A stretch of 64,000 nucleotides of DNA from the NCBI RefSeq assembly GCF_002846395.1, contig NZ_PJMU01000003.1:124001-188000 (forward strand), written 5' to 3'. Positions 28,882 to 37,580 of this stretch are shown here, piece after piece. The notes under the pieces were generated by a model. It did no database searches and was not told the origin of the DNA. It was given only the letters and a program-made list of their open reading frames with translations. This DNA is from Pontibacter ramchanderi (GTDB lineage: Bacteria; Bacteroidota; Bacteroidia; Cytophagales; Hymenobacteraceae). Position numbers and translations under genes: made by a program. Position 1 is the first letter of the stretch. Each line of letters begins with the position of its first letter.

Positions 28882-28962
28882 TCAGCAAACCATCTCCCTG
28901 CCTCGTGTAATTACCACGAGGTTAATAATGCTAATAATGATGGCTGCGATTTGATTTTTCAT
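28882..28962 (-). CDS. Isoleucine/valine-rich leader peptide 1 (ilv attenuator)
   Basis: A 26-residue frame on the minus strand begins MKNQIAAIIISIINLVVITR, runs on through GREMVC and ends with TGA. It has seven isoleucines, three valines and one leucine. The ATG lies about 10 bases after the end of the -7 box, so the transcript must have an extremely short untranslated start. It is followed by terminator 1. Codons 22-25 include GGGAGATGG, complementary to the terminator's left arm. The peptide should sense charged isoleucine tRNA, and perhaps valine and leucine tRNA. The second leader and terminator lie just downstream, so this is the first of two serial attenuators. Confidence 0.88.
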   Translation of the reverse strand: MKNQIAAIIISIINLVVITRGREMVC

Positions 28963-28972
28963 ACGGTGTTGG

Positions 28973-29003
28973 CAAAAGTAGCGCATTTTTGACAGTAGAC
29001 AAA
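28973..29003 (-). promoter_or_regulatory. Promoter of the ilvEDBNCA operon
   Basis: On the minus strand TTTG (29003-29000) and TACTTTTG (28980-28973) are exactly 19 bases apart, a near-perfect Bacteroidota promoter. The -33 box lies inside an inverted repeat GACAA-N2-TTGTC (28998-29009), a possible operator. The expected start point is 5-7 bases past the -7 box, immediately before leader peptide 1. Confidence 0.8.
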
Positions 29004-29011
29004 CTTGTCAA

Positions 29012-29032
29012 CAGATTTTTTTAAAAAATCTG
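29012..29032. promoter_or_regulatory. A/T-rich palindrome just upstream of the ilv promoter
   Basis: CAGATTTTTT and AAAAAATCTG form an inverted repeat around one central T, ending 9 bases upstream of the -33 box. It could be an UP-like element or a regulator site; it could also form a hairpin in the leuB 3' region. Confidence 0.4.
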
Positions 29033-29165
29033 CTTTGCTATGACTTGTTCTTTAATGTGTTACCTAATATTCGAAGCTGCCAACAGACAGATTACCAGCA
29101 TAGTACTTTCATAAGCCGGATACGCCTGGCATCTGTCTTCACAGCCTCGGGTACAGCTATTTTAG

Positions 29166-30284
29166 TTAGATGATCGTGCTCAGGCCTACTTCAATGTTCC
29201 CTTTTTGGGGCACGCTCTCCACGTCCTCCAGCACACAGTAGGCGATGAAACTACCTACTTGCTCTGTAGTGAACGGAGAGACCGTGTTCAGTTCAGGCGT
29301 TAGTACCTCGTTTCGCAAAGCATTTTGCACGGCTTCTTTCACAGCGTCAGCTTCTTCTTGCAGGCCAAAGTGCTCCAGCAGCATCGCGCCAGACAGGATG
29401 GCTGCGATCGGGTTGGCTATACCTTTGCCTTTTGCCTGCGGATAAGAGCCATGGATCGGCTCAAACAGCGACACGATATTCCCTACCGAAGCGGAAGGCA
29501 ACAAACCCAGCGAACCGGCAATGACAGAGGCTTCGTCTGAAAGGATATCCCCGAACATGTTCTCAGTCAGCATTACGTCGAACTGACGGGGATTTAGAAT
29601 CAGCTGCATGGCGGCATTGTCCACAAACAGGTAATCTACTGCAACTGAAGGGTATTTTGCTGCTATCCCCTGCACCACCTCTCGCCACAACCGTGACGTT
29701 TCCAGTACGTTGGCCTTATCCACCAGCGTCAGTTTGTTGCGTCTGTTCCCCGCAGCCTGAAAGGCAAGGTGAGCAATGCGGGTGATCTCCTCCTGGTTAT
29801 AAGTACAGTGGTCGTACGCCTCTTCGGCAGTTCGGCCTTTTTCACCGAAATAAATACCCCCCGTCAGCTCCCTGAGAATGAGCATATCGGCTCCGGCAAT
29901 ACGTTCATTCTTTAGTGGTGAGTGGTCCAGCAGCACATCATAGGCTGTCACCGGGCGTATGTTGGCATACAGCCCCAGCGACTTGCGCAGCTGCAACAGG
30001 CCCTGCTCCGGCCGCACCTTGGCCGCAGGATCGTTGTCATACTTCGGATCGCCAATGGCGCCCAGCAGCACCGCATCGGCATAGTAGCAGGCCTCCAGCG
30101 TTTCTTGCGGAAGCGGACTGCCTGTTGCATCTATGGCGCAGGCGCCCATCAGGTGCTTCTCAAAGTTGAACCGGTGGCCAAACCTTTCTGCTACTGCCTC
30201 CAACACCTTAATGGCTTCCTCACAGACCTCAGGTCCGATGCCGTCGCCGGGCAGTACCACAATCTTCTTAGTTAATATATCCAT
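29166..30284 (-). CDS. leuB: 3-isopropylmalate dehydrogenase
   Basis: LeuB oxidatively decarboxylates 3-isopropylmalate with NAD+ to give the leucine precursor. The 372-residue protein carries the family signatures: VLPGDGIGPEV at the N-terminus, LRELTGGIYFGEKGR near residue 139, and the NAD-binding FEPIHGSYPQAKGKGIANP near residue 280. Its start overlaps the end of leuD by 13 bases. It is the last gene of leuACDB. Downstream, on the same strand, come the promoter and tandem attenuators of the ilv genes, so transcription from leu may also run into that leader. Confidence 0.96.
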   Translation of the reverse strand: MDILTKKIVVLPGDGIGPEVCEEAIKVLEAVAERFGHRFNFEKHLMGACAIDATGSPLPQETLEACYYADAVLLGAIGDPKYDNDPAAKVRPEQGLLQLRKSLGLYANIRPVTAYDVLLDHSPLKNERIAGADMLILRELTGGIYFGEKGRTAEEAYDHCTYNQEEITRIAHLAFQAAGNRRNKLTLVDKANVLETSRLWREVVQGIAAKYPSVAVDYLFVDNAAMQLILNPRQFDVMLTENMFGDILSDEASVIAGSLGLLPSASVGNIVSLFEPIHGSYPQAKGKGIANPIAAILSGAMLLEHFGLQEEADAVKEAVQNALRNEVLTPELNTVSPFTTEQVGSFIAYCVLEDVESVPQKGNIEVGLSTII

Positions 30285-30868
30285 GCTCTTGTGCTTTCGT
30301 ATGCTGTTATCGCCTCTTTCTGGCTCACTAAAAAATCAATGTCATCATAGCCCTTAATCAGGCACTCTTTCTTGTAAGGATCTATCGCAAAAGGGATGCG
30401 CTCCCCGCTTGCCGGCAGGTATAGTTCCTGCTCCGGGAGGTTGATCACAAACTCGGTCTGCGGGTCTGCCTCCACCAGCGCGAACAGGCGCTGCAGTACT
30501 TCATCCGTCACCTGCAAGGGCAGTAAGCCATTGTTGAGGGCATTCCCCCGGAAGATGTCGGCGAAATAGCTGGAGATGACTACCCGAAACCCGGCATCAT
30601 AAATGGCCCAGGCGGCGTGCTCGCGGCTCGATCCGCAGCCAAAATTTTTGCCGGCCAGAAGTACCTGCCCTTTATAGCGGCTATTGTTCAGCACAAAATC
30701 TCGTTTCGGCTCTCCGCTACTGCTGTAGCGCCAGTCCCTGAAAAGGTTCTCTCCAAAGCCTTCCCTGGAAGTGGCCTTCAGAAAGCGGGCAGGTATAATC
30801 TGGTCGGTGTCAATATTTTCTATCGGTAGGGGAACAGCGCCCGTCCGGATGATTTCAAACTTTTCCAT
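30272..30868 (-). CDS. leuD: 3-isopropylmalate dehydratase small subunit
   Basis: LeuD is the small subunit that, with LeuC, isomerises 2- to 3-isopropylmalate. The 198-residue protein contains the swivelling-domain signature NFGCGSSREHAAWAIYDAG near residue 88 and the N-terminal NIDTDQIIPARFLK. Its ATG shares one base with the leuC stop (TAATG). Its end overlaps leuB by 13 bases, so the three genes are translationally coupled. Length is normal. Confidence 0.96.
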   Translation of the reverse strand: MEKFEIIRTGAVPLPIENIDTDQIIPARFLKATSREGFGENLFRDWRYSSSGEPKRDFVLNNSRYKGQVLLAGKNFGCGSSREHAAWAIYDAGFRVVISSYFADIFRGNALNNGLLPLQVTDEVLQRLFALVEADPQTEFVINLPEQELYLPASGERIPFAIDPYKKECLIKGYDDIDFLVSQKEAITAYESTRAWIY

Positions 30869-32262
30869 TAGTTCAGGTATTGAGTTATGTCCACGATCTT
30901 TCCCTCCACCGCCGTTATGGCCGCTACCAGCGGACTGGCCAGCAGTGTGCGGGAGCCCGGCCCCTGTCGTCCCTCAAAATTCCGGTTAGAAGTTGATACA
31001 CAGTAAGCACCAGCCGGTATCTTGTCTTCGTTCATGGCCAGGCAGGCGCTGCAGCCCGGCTCACGAAGCTCAAATCCAGCTTCGGCAAGTAGTTTGTCCA
31101 GTCCTTCCTCGCGGGCCTGCAATTCCACCTGCTTCGAGCCCGGCACAATGATCGCCTCCACATGACTGGCTTTCTGCTTTCCTTTTACATAGGCCGCTAC
31201 CTGGCGCAGGTCCTCGATACGAGAGTTAGTGCAGCTCCCGATGAACACAAAGTTGACCTCCTTGCCGAGCAGAGACTCGCCCGGCGCAAAGCCCATGTAT
31301 TGCAGGGACTTTTCGAAGCTGACTGCTTCATTGGCTGGCACGCTGGCAGGTATAGTGGAATTGATGGCAATTCCCATACCTGGGTTGGTGCCGTAGGTGA
31401 TCATGGGGGCCATGTCAGCCGCATCGAAGTGAAACTCAGCATCAAATTCTGCCCCTTCCTCTGTATAAAGGGTGCGCCAGTAAGCCAGGGCCTGTTCCCA
31501 GAGCTTACCCTGCGGGGCATGCGGCCGGCCCTTCAGGTAGGTATAGGTGGTCTCGTCGGGAGCAATCATGCCGCCGCGGGCGCCCATCTCGATACTCATG
31601 TTGCACACCGTCATGCGCCCCTCCATACTCAGCGAGCGGATAGCACTGCCAGCATACTCTACAAAATACCCTGTTGCACCCCCAGTGCCCAGTTTGGCGA
31701 TCACGTACAGGATCAGATCTTTGGCGGTCACGCCCTTGCGCAGTTCACCCTCCACGGAGATCCGCATCTTACGAGGACGGCTGAGCAGCAGGCACTGCGT
31801 GGCCATCACCTGCGCCACCTGGCTGGTGCCTATACCGAAAGCAATTGCCCCGAAAGCGCCATGGGTGGAGGTATGGCTATCGCCGCATACGATGGTCATT
31901 CCGGGCTGCGTGATGCCCAACTCCGGACCGATCACGTGCACGATGCCCTGGTTCGGGTGGCCCAGGCCAAAAAGCTCCACCCCATACTTTTCACAATTGG
32001 AAGTCAGCTTATCTACCTGAAACCGTGACAGCTGATCCTGAATCGGCAGATGCTGGTTACGGGTAGGAACATTGTGGTCAGCGGTGGCCACGATCTGCGC
32101 CGGGTTGTGCAAGGACAACTGGCGTGCCTCCAACTCATCAAACGCCTGCGGACTGGTTACTTCGTGTATCAGGTGCCTGTCGATGTAAAATACACCCAGG
32201 CCACCTGGTATAGAACGCACTACATGGGCGTCCCAGATCTTGTCAAATAATGTCTTACCCAT
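30868..32262 (-). CDS. leuC: 3-isopropylmalate dehydratase large subunit
   Basis: LeuC is the aconitase-like [4Fe-4S] subunit of isopropylmalate isomerase. The 464-residue protein shows the cluster cysteines in [13 protein letters not shown] (near residue 345) and in [12 protein letters not shown] (near residue 405). The N-terminal region ([28 protein letters not shown]) is typical. It starts one base after leuA stops and overlaps the leuD start by one base. Confidence 0.96.
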   Translation of the reverse strand: MGKTLFDKIWDAHVVRSIPGGLGVFYIDRHLIHEVTSPQAFDELEARQLSLHNPAQIVATADHNVPTRNQHLPIQDQLSRFQVDKLTSNCEKYGVELFGLGHPNQGIVHVIGPELGITQPGMTIVCGDSHTSTHGAFGAIAFGIGTSQVAQVMATQCLLLSRPRKMRISVEGELRKGVTAKDLILYVIAKLGTGGATGYFVEYAGSAIRSLSMEGRMTVCNMSIEMGARGGMIAPDETTYTYLKGRPHAPQGKLWEQALAYWRTLYTEEGAEFDAEFHFDAADMAPMITYGTNPGMGIAINSTIPASVPANEAVSFEKSLQYMGFAPGESLLGKEVNFVFIGSCTNSRIEDLRQVAAYVKGKQKASHVEAIIVPGSKQVELQAREEGLDKLLAEAGFELREPGCSACLAMNEDKIPAGAYCVSTSNRNFEGRQGPGSRTLLASPLVAAITAVEGKIVDITQYLN

Positions 32263-32263
32263 C

Positions 32264-33430
32264 CTAGTTTTCCACTAACAGATTTTCCTTTTCTACCAAC
32301 ACGTGCAGATCCTTGTCATGCACTTCTTTCGCCCGGTCTGCCACCTGCAGAAAAGAGGCATAGGCTCTATCCAACGTGTTTTTATCAAAGTTGTAGCCGA
32401 TCTTCTGCAGGCGGAAGGCCAGGGCAGCGCGGCCTGATCGGGCTGTCAGCACGATGGAAGAGTCCAGCACGCCGACATCACGCGGATCAATGATCTCATA
32501 GGTCTCGCGGTGCTTGATCACGCCATCCTGGTGAATGCCACTGGAATGCGAGAAAGCATTGGCTCCAACGATGGCCTTATTGGGCTGCACCGGCATGCGC
32601 ATCATATGCGATACCATGGCCGACGTTTCGGAGAGCAGTTTGCTGTTGATGTTGGTCTGCAGATTGAGGTAAGGGTGCTGCCGCATGATCATCACCACTT
32701 CTTCCAGCGCGGTGTTGCCGGCACGTTCTCCCACCCCGTTGATGGTACACTCGATCTGCCGTGCGCCGTTAATGGCCCCCGCAATGGAGTTGGCTGTAGC
32801 CAGGCCCAGGTCGTTGTGGCAGTGCGTCGAGAGTGTCACCTTCTCTATACCTTTCACATGCTCCACCAGGTATTTGATCTTGGCACCGTACTCTTCCGGA
32901 AGGCAGTAGCCAGTCGTATCAGGTATGTTGAGCACGGTGGCACCTGCTTTAATGGCTGCTTCGCATACCCTGGCCAGAAACACGTTATCGGTTCTGCCGG
33001 CATCTTCGGCATAAAACTCCACATCCTCTACAAATCTCTTGGCCATACGCACGGCTTCAACCGCACGCTCCAGTACGTTGTCCTGCGTACTGCGCAATTT
33101 GTGCGTAATATGAGATTCAGAGGTGCCTATACCTGTATGAATGCGCGGGCGCCGGGCTGGCTTTAGGGCCTCCGCAGCCGTCAGGATGTCCTGCTCCACT
33201 GCCCTGGACAAGCCGCAGACCGTGACATCTTTCGTCTGGGCAGCAATTGCCTTCACCGCCGCAAAATCTCCCGGACTCGAAACCGGGAAACCGGCCTCGA
33301 TCACATCCACCCCCAGGAGTTCTAACTGCTTTGCAATCACGAGTTTTTCATCCATGTTCAGCTTACAGCCGGGCACCTGCTCGCCATCCCGCAGCGTGGT
33401 GTCAAAGATTTGTATTTTCTGGACCGACAT
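32264..33430 (-). CDS. leuA: 2-isopropylmalate synthase (short form without regulatory domain)
   Basis: LeuA condenses acetyl-CoA with 2-oxoisovalerate, the committed step to leucine. The 388-residue protein has the TIM-barrel signatures [14 protein letters not shown] at the N-terminus and [16 protein letters not shown] with the metal-binding histidines. It stops after the linker helices, so the C-terminal LeuA dimer domain that binds leucine in roughly 520-residue enzymes is absent. Feedback control by leucine is therefore doubtful (inference). A related homocitrate or citramalate synthase role is unlikely because leuC, leuD and leuB follow directly. First gene of leuACDB. Confidence 0.93.
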   Translation of the reverse strand: MSVQKIQIFDTTLRDGEQVPGCKLNMDEKLVIAKQLELLGVDVIEAGFPVSSPGDFAAVKAIAAQTKDVTVCGLSRAVEQDILTAAEALKPARRPRIHTGIGTSESHITHKLRSTQDNVLERAVEAVRMAKRFVEDVEFYAEDAGRTDNVFLARVCEAAIKAGATVLNIPDTTGYCLPEEYGAKIKYLVEHVKGIEKVTLSTHCHNDLGLATANSIAGAINGARQIECTINGVGERAGNTALEEVVMIMRQHPYLNLQTNINSKLLSETSAMVSHMMRMPVQPNKAIVGANAFSHSSGIHQDGVIKHRETYEIIDPRDVGVLDSSIVLTARSGRAALAFRLQKIGYNFDKNTLDRAYASFLQVADRAKEVHDKDLHVLVEKENLLVEN

Positions 33431-33467
33431 AATTAATTTGATTTCTGTATTGCTGAAAATTCTCTAC

Positions 33468-33505
33468 TTTGGAGGGCAATTAAGGTCAAAACCGGCACCT
33501 CCAAA
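33468..33505 (-). repeat. Inverted repeat in the leuA leader
   Basis: TTTGGAGG and CCTCCAAA form an 8-bp perfect inverted repeat with 22 bases between, ending 38 bases before the leuA ATG, in the divergent promoter region. It could form an mRNA stem or be a protein site. No leader peptide is present here, unlike at ilvE. Confidence 0.4.
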
Positions 33506-33596
33506 AACGATTTCCAGATAAGGCTACTATTTCCAAGACTGGACTTTCTTGCTCCAATCGCTTGATAACCACCAGCTTAACTTACCCAAAAATACA

Positions 33597-35141
33597 ATGG
33601 CTACCGAAACGACAGATCCAGTTTTTCAATTGGTAAAATCACTGACCAAATCTGAGAAGAGGCATTTCCGTCTTTTTGCCAAGCGGCAGGGAGCTACCGA
33701 GGGTTTAAAGTTTCTGCAACTGTTCGATGCGCTGGACAGCCTGCCCACCTACGAAGAAGAGAAAGTGCTGACACTGGCACCGGCTCTCAAGAAAACGCAG
33801 CTCGCCAACATGAAAGCGAATCTGTACAAAAACGTGCTGTCCAGCCTGCGCCTGTACCACGCCGGCCAGAACATGGACATCCAACTGCGCGAGCAGCTGG
33901 ACTATGCCCGTGTGCTCTACAACAGGGGCCTGTATCAGCAGAGTTTGAAAATGCTGGAGAAAGTAAAAATGCAGGCGCAGCAGGCAGAGATGCACCACAT
34001 TGCACTCGAGGCGCTTGACTTTGAGAAGATGATTGAGTCGCAGTACATTACCCGGAGTCTGGCGGGGAGGGCAGACGCCCTGTCGGAGGAGACTATGCGC
34101 ACTGCAGACCACATATCACAGTTACATCAGCTTTCCAACCTGGGACTTCGCCTATATGGGCTCTACATAAAAGTAGGCCACGCCCGCAACGATGAGGATT
34201 ACGAGCGAATCACAACTTATTTTAAAACCCAGCTGCCCAAAATCCAGCTAAGAAATGCCGGTTTTTTCGAAAGACTTCATTTTTACCAGGCACATGTATG
34301 GTACTATTACATTGTACAGGATTTCAGAGCAGCCTACCGATACGCGCAAAAGTGGGTGGATCTGTTCCAGGACAATCCCGCCATGCAGGAAAAACAAACG
34401 CTGCTCTACATCAAGGGTCTTCACAACCTGCTGGCCGCCCTGTTCAACTTGCAATACCATAGTAAATTCAAAGAAATACTGCAGCAACTCGAGGACTTTT
34501 CTGCCGACGAAAACAGGCGCATCAGCCCCAACACCGAAATGCTCCTGTTCCTTTACATCGAGACAAACCGTATCAACCTACACTTTATGGAAGGCCGGTT
34601 TACGGAGGGGCTGGAGCTGGTACCCGATATTCTGGAAAAGTTAGAGTATTTTAAGGCGCAACTCGACCCGCATCGCAAGCTGATCTTTTACTTCAAGATC
34701 GCCAGCCTTTACTTTGGCAGCGGGGATAACCATAAGGCAATTGAGTACCTCAACAAGATCATTCGTTTTAAGGACCTCAGCCTGCGGGAAGACCTGCAAT
34801 GCTTTGCCCGTATTCTGAACCTGATCGCCCACTACGAGGCTGGGGAAGACGAGGCACTGGAATACCAGATCAAGTCGGTCTACCATTTTCTGGGCAAAAT
34901 GAACGACCAACAGCAGATGCAGGTGGAGATCTTTCGATTCCTGCGCAAAGTGGGTGACATTGCGCCGCATGAACTTAAAGATGCCTTTGTATCGCTCAAA
35001 TATAAGCTGGAAGGTATAGCGGCCAATCCCTTTGAACGAAGACCCTTCCTCTACCTGGATATCATCTCCTGGCTTGAAAGTAAGATAGAGAACATACCGG
35101 TGCAGGAGGTGATGCAGCGTAAATTTAAGTCCATGCGGTAA
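33597..35141 (+). CDS. Conserved hypothetical TPR-like helical protein
   Basis: I do not recognise a named function for this 514-residue protein. It has no signal peptide or membrane segment and is almost entirely alpha-helical. Repeated units resemble tetratricopeptide repeats, for example YARVLYNRGLYQQSLKMLEKV (near residue 100), FRAAYRYAQKWVDLF (near 245) and NHKAIEYLNKIIRF (near 380). The N-terminal VKSLTKSEKRHFRLFAKRQG is a striking conserved start. From memory, similar proteins of this length are widespread in Cytophagales. I start it at MATETTDPVFQLV because upstream residues are unlike a real N-terminus. It is divergent from leuA and ends 16 bases before the convergent GH95 gene. Confidence 0.8.
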   Translation: MATETTDPVFQLVKSLTKSEKRHFRLFAKRQGATEGLKFLQLFDALDSLPTYEEEKVLTLAPALKKTQLANMKANLYKNVLSSLRLYHAGQNMDIQLREQLDYARVLYNRGLYQQSLKMLEKVKMQAQQAEMHHIALEALDFEKMIESQYITRSLAGRADALSEETMRTADHISQLHQLSNLGLRLYGLYIKVGHARNDEDYERITTYFKTQLPKIQLRNAGFFERLHFYQAHVWYYYIVQDFRAAYRYAQKWVDLFQDNPAMQEKQTLLYIKGLHNLLAALFNLQYHSKFKEILQQLEDFSADENRRISPNTEMLLFLYIETNRINLHFMEGRFTEGLELVPDILEKLEYFKAQLDPHRKLIFYFKIASLYFGSGDNHKAIEYLNKIIRFKDLSLREDLQCFARILNLIAHYEAGEDEALEYQIKSVYHFLGKMNDQQQMQVEIFRFLRKVGDIAPHELKDAFVSLKYKLEGIAANPFERRPFLYLDIISWLESKIENIPVQEVMQRKFKSMR

Positions 35142-35157
35142 GCCCGAGGCAGTTGTG

Positions 35158-37536
35158 CTAAAAGTCTTTCAGACGTACTCGTACCACCTTGCCGGCGCTT
35201 ACCGGAACCCGCAGTTGCCTGCCCTGGTAAGTCAGCACGCATTCACCGGTTTTGTCGGCTTGTATACTAGCCTGGAGCAGTCTGCCCGCAGCCCATCTTA
35301 TACCTACAGTATAGCCGCCTCGTGCCCTCAAGCCTTTCACCTCGCCCGACTGCCACACTGCAGGGAGCGCGGGCAGCAACTCTAGTGAACCAGCATGCGA
35401 CTGCATCAGCATCTCGGCCACGCCGGCGGTAGCCCCCATGTTTCCGTCCAGCTGAAAGGGCGGGTGAGCGTCCAGCAGGTTGGCATAGGACCCCGAACCG
35501 CCGCTAAAGGATTCAGCATTGGAAGCGCCTCCTGCCGGCTTGAGGATCATGCGGTATAACTTATGCGCCCGGTCGCCGTCCCGCAAGCGTGCCCAGAAGT
35601 TGATCTTCCAGGCCAGTGACCAACCTGTTCCTTCGTCGCCTCTGGCTTCCAGACTCACCCTGGCGGCTTCGGCGAGCTGGGGTGTTTCCTGCGGAGAGAT
35701 TTGCCTGCCCGGGTGCAAGGCAAACAGGTGCGACACGTGGCGATGCTTGTTGTTCGGGTCGTCCACATCCTCCTTCCACTCCTGCAATTGGCCCCAGCTG
35801 CCAATTTGCGGTGCCAAAATCCTGTCCCTAACCTGTTGGGCCTGCGCGACGAAATCCTGATCATCCCCCAAAATGGAGGCAGCCTGAATGCAATTGTTGA
35901 GCACATCCCAGGCCAGCTGGTGGTCCATGGAGGCACCTCCCGAGATACCGCCGTGTTCAGGCGAATATGAAGGTGACGAAACCAGAAAGCCACTGCTGTC
36001 CGGCGTGAGGTAGTCCATCCAGAACAGGGCGGCCTCTTTCATCACCGGGTAGGCTTGCCGTTTCAGGTAAGCCACATCCTGGGTATAGGCATAATGCTCC
36101 CACAGGTGCTGCGCCAGCCAGGCGGCCCCTCCCGGAAAGAAACCCCAAGGTAGCTCCCATCCCGGCGCAGTATAGCCGTAGGCATTATTCATGGTGTTCA
36201 CCACCCAGCCGCGGGCGTTGAAAAAATCTTTAGCGCTCTGGTGGCCGGGTGCTACCAGAGCGGCCGTATAATCCAGCAGGGGAACATGGCACTCTGATAG
36301 GTTTGTCACCTCAGCGGGCCAGTAGAGCATCTGCAGGTTGATGTTGGTATGGTAATCGGCAGCCCAAGGCGGGTTCACACTGTTGTTCCACTTGCCCTGC
36401 AGGTGCATCGGCATAGTACCTGGCCGGGAAGCAGCGATCATCAGGTAACGGCCGTATTGGAAGTAGAGTCTCTCCAGGCCCCGGTCTTCCGCCCCCTGGT
36501 AATAATTCTGTTGGCGTACATCTGTCGGCAGGCTGTTGTGCTGCACCCCTTCCAGTGTAAGCGCTACCCGGTTGAACAGACGGGTATGGTCCCGGGTATG
36601 CTCTTTCAGGAGGCTTTGCAGACTTGTCTTTTTCAGGGCATCCAGCCGTTGTGCCACAAGGGCTTTGTAGTCGTTGCCTTTGTAATGAGGGTATTGCAGC
36701 AGGTAGTCTGTGGCAGCCGTGTGGATGACCTGCACCGATCTGGCAGAACTGATCTCGACTACTCCATCGGTATATCTTACCTTGCCGTCTGTAACGATAC
36801 GGTAAGCTGTTTCAAACTCCTGCAAGTTGTCGGCTACATGCCCTCTGAAGGAATAAACGTCGTCCTGGAATTGTTCCACTACTTTGGGGTGAGGTGTTTT
36901 GTAGGCGATCGTGTAGCTTTCGGGCTTGGTGGAGGTGAAGGCATACACCATGACTCCCCTAGGGTAATTGCCAAAATATAGGCGGCTGTATTTATTTTTC
37001 CCGATCTGATACTGCACGCTGCCGGTACCCGTGCTTAGGTCGAGCTCGCGGCGATAGCCTTGCACTTGCACGTCTCCGTGGCCTGGTTTCACATACAGCT
37101 CACCCATGGTCTGATTCGCGCCATAGTCACCCCACTCGGTGGTCTTCGCCAATCTGGTCGGGGCTGCGCCGGTCAGGTACCGCTGCGCCAGTTGGTTGGC
37201 TTCCTTCAGTTTTCCCTCACCGATCAGCCTCCTGATCTCCGGCAGGTGTTTCCAGGCATCAGGCTTGTTTCCATAGTTGTAGTCCGGGTTGGCGTGCGGG
37301 CCTCCTGCCCACAGTGTCCCTTCCGAAAACTGCAGCTGCTCCTCCCCCACTCCTCCGAAAAACATCACGCCCATGTAGCCGTTACCGATCGGCAGCGCCT
37401 CACGCATCCAGTCGGTGGCGGGCTTGTCATACCACAGTCTTAAGGACTTGTCCTGCGCCTTAGCCGGCAAGGCCAGCACAGCCAGGTATAGGATGAACAA
37501 AAAGAACTTAGAGCGTACTGAGAGGCGGTATATCAT
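35158..37536 (-). CDS. GH95 family alpha-L-fucosidase (secreted)
   Basis: GH95 enzymes release alpha-1,2-linked L-fucose (some act on L-galactose) from glycans by inversion. The 792-residue protein has a signal peptide (about residues 1-27, ending PAKAQ). The N-terminal GH95 domain includes LRLWYDKPATDWMREALPIGNGYMGVM and FSEGTLWAGGPHANPDYN. The (alpha/alpha)6 catalytic barrel follows (NINLQMLYWPAEVTNLSEC; GWELPWGFFPGGAAWLAQHLWEHY). The C-terminal domain has PFQLDGNMGATAGVAEMLMQSH. Its upstream neighbour on the same strand is a sulfatase (44 bases away), so they are likely co-transcribed. Substrate choice is from family knowledge. Confidence 0.93.
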   Translation of the reverse strand: MIYRLSVRSKFFLFILYLAVLALPAKAQDKSLRLWYDKPATDWMREALPIGNGYMGVMFFGGVGEEQLQFSEGTLWAGGPHANPDYNYGNKPDAWKHLPEIRRLIGEGKLKEANQLAQRYLTGAAPTRLAKTTEWGDYGANQTMGELYVKPGHGDVQVQGYRRELDLSTGTGSVQYQIGKNKYSRLYFGNYPRGVMVYAFTSTKPESYTIAYKTPHPKVVEQFQDDVYSFRGHVADNLQEFETAYRIVTDGKVRYTDGVVEISSARSVQVIHTAATDYLLQYPHYKGNDYKALVAQRLDALKKTSLQSLLKEHTRDHTRLFNRVALTLEGVQHNSLPTDVRQQNYYQGAEDRGLERLYFQYGRYLMIAASRPGTMPMHLQGKWNNSVNPPWAADYHTNINLQMLYWPAEVTNLSECHVPLLDYTAALVAPGHQSAKDFFNARGWVVNTMNNAYGYTAPGWELPWGFFPGGAAWLAQHLWEHYAYTQDVAYLKRQAYPVMKEAALFWMDYLTPDSSGFLVSSPSYSPEHGGISGGASMDHQLAWDVLNNCIQAASILGDDQDFVAQAQQVRDRILAPQIGSWGQLQEWKEDVDDPNNKHRHVSHLFALHPGRQISPQETPQLAEAARVSLEARGDEGTGWSLAWKINFWARLRDGDRAHKLYRMILKPAGGASNAESFSGGSGSYANLLDAHPPFQLDGNMGATAGVAEMLMQSHAGSLELLPALPAVWQSGEVKGLRARGGYTVGIRWAAGRLLQASIQADKTGECVLTYQGRQLRVPVSAGKVVRVRLKDF

Positions 37537-37580
37537 GTAACAAGCGGTTTTAAAGCAATGTGTCCGGGCAGGTGCTATGC

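Noticed and set aside
28626..29165. T-box or other tRNA-sensing riboswitch before ilvE
   Set aside because: No T-box sequence or specifier loop is visible, whereas two short Ile-rich frames and terminators explain the region fully.
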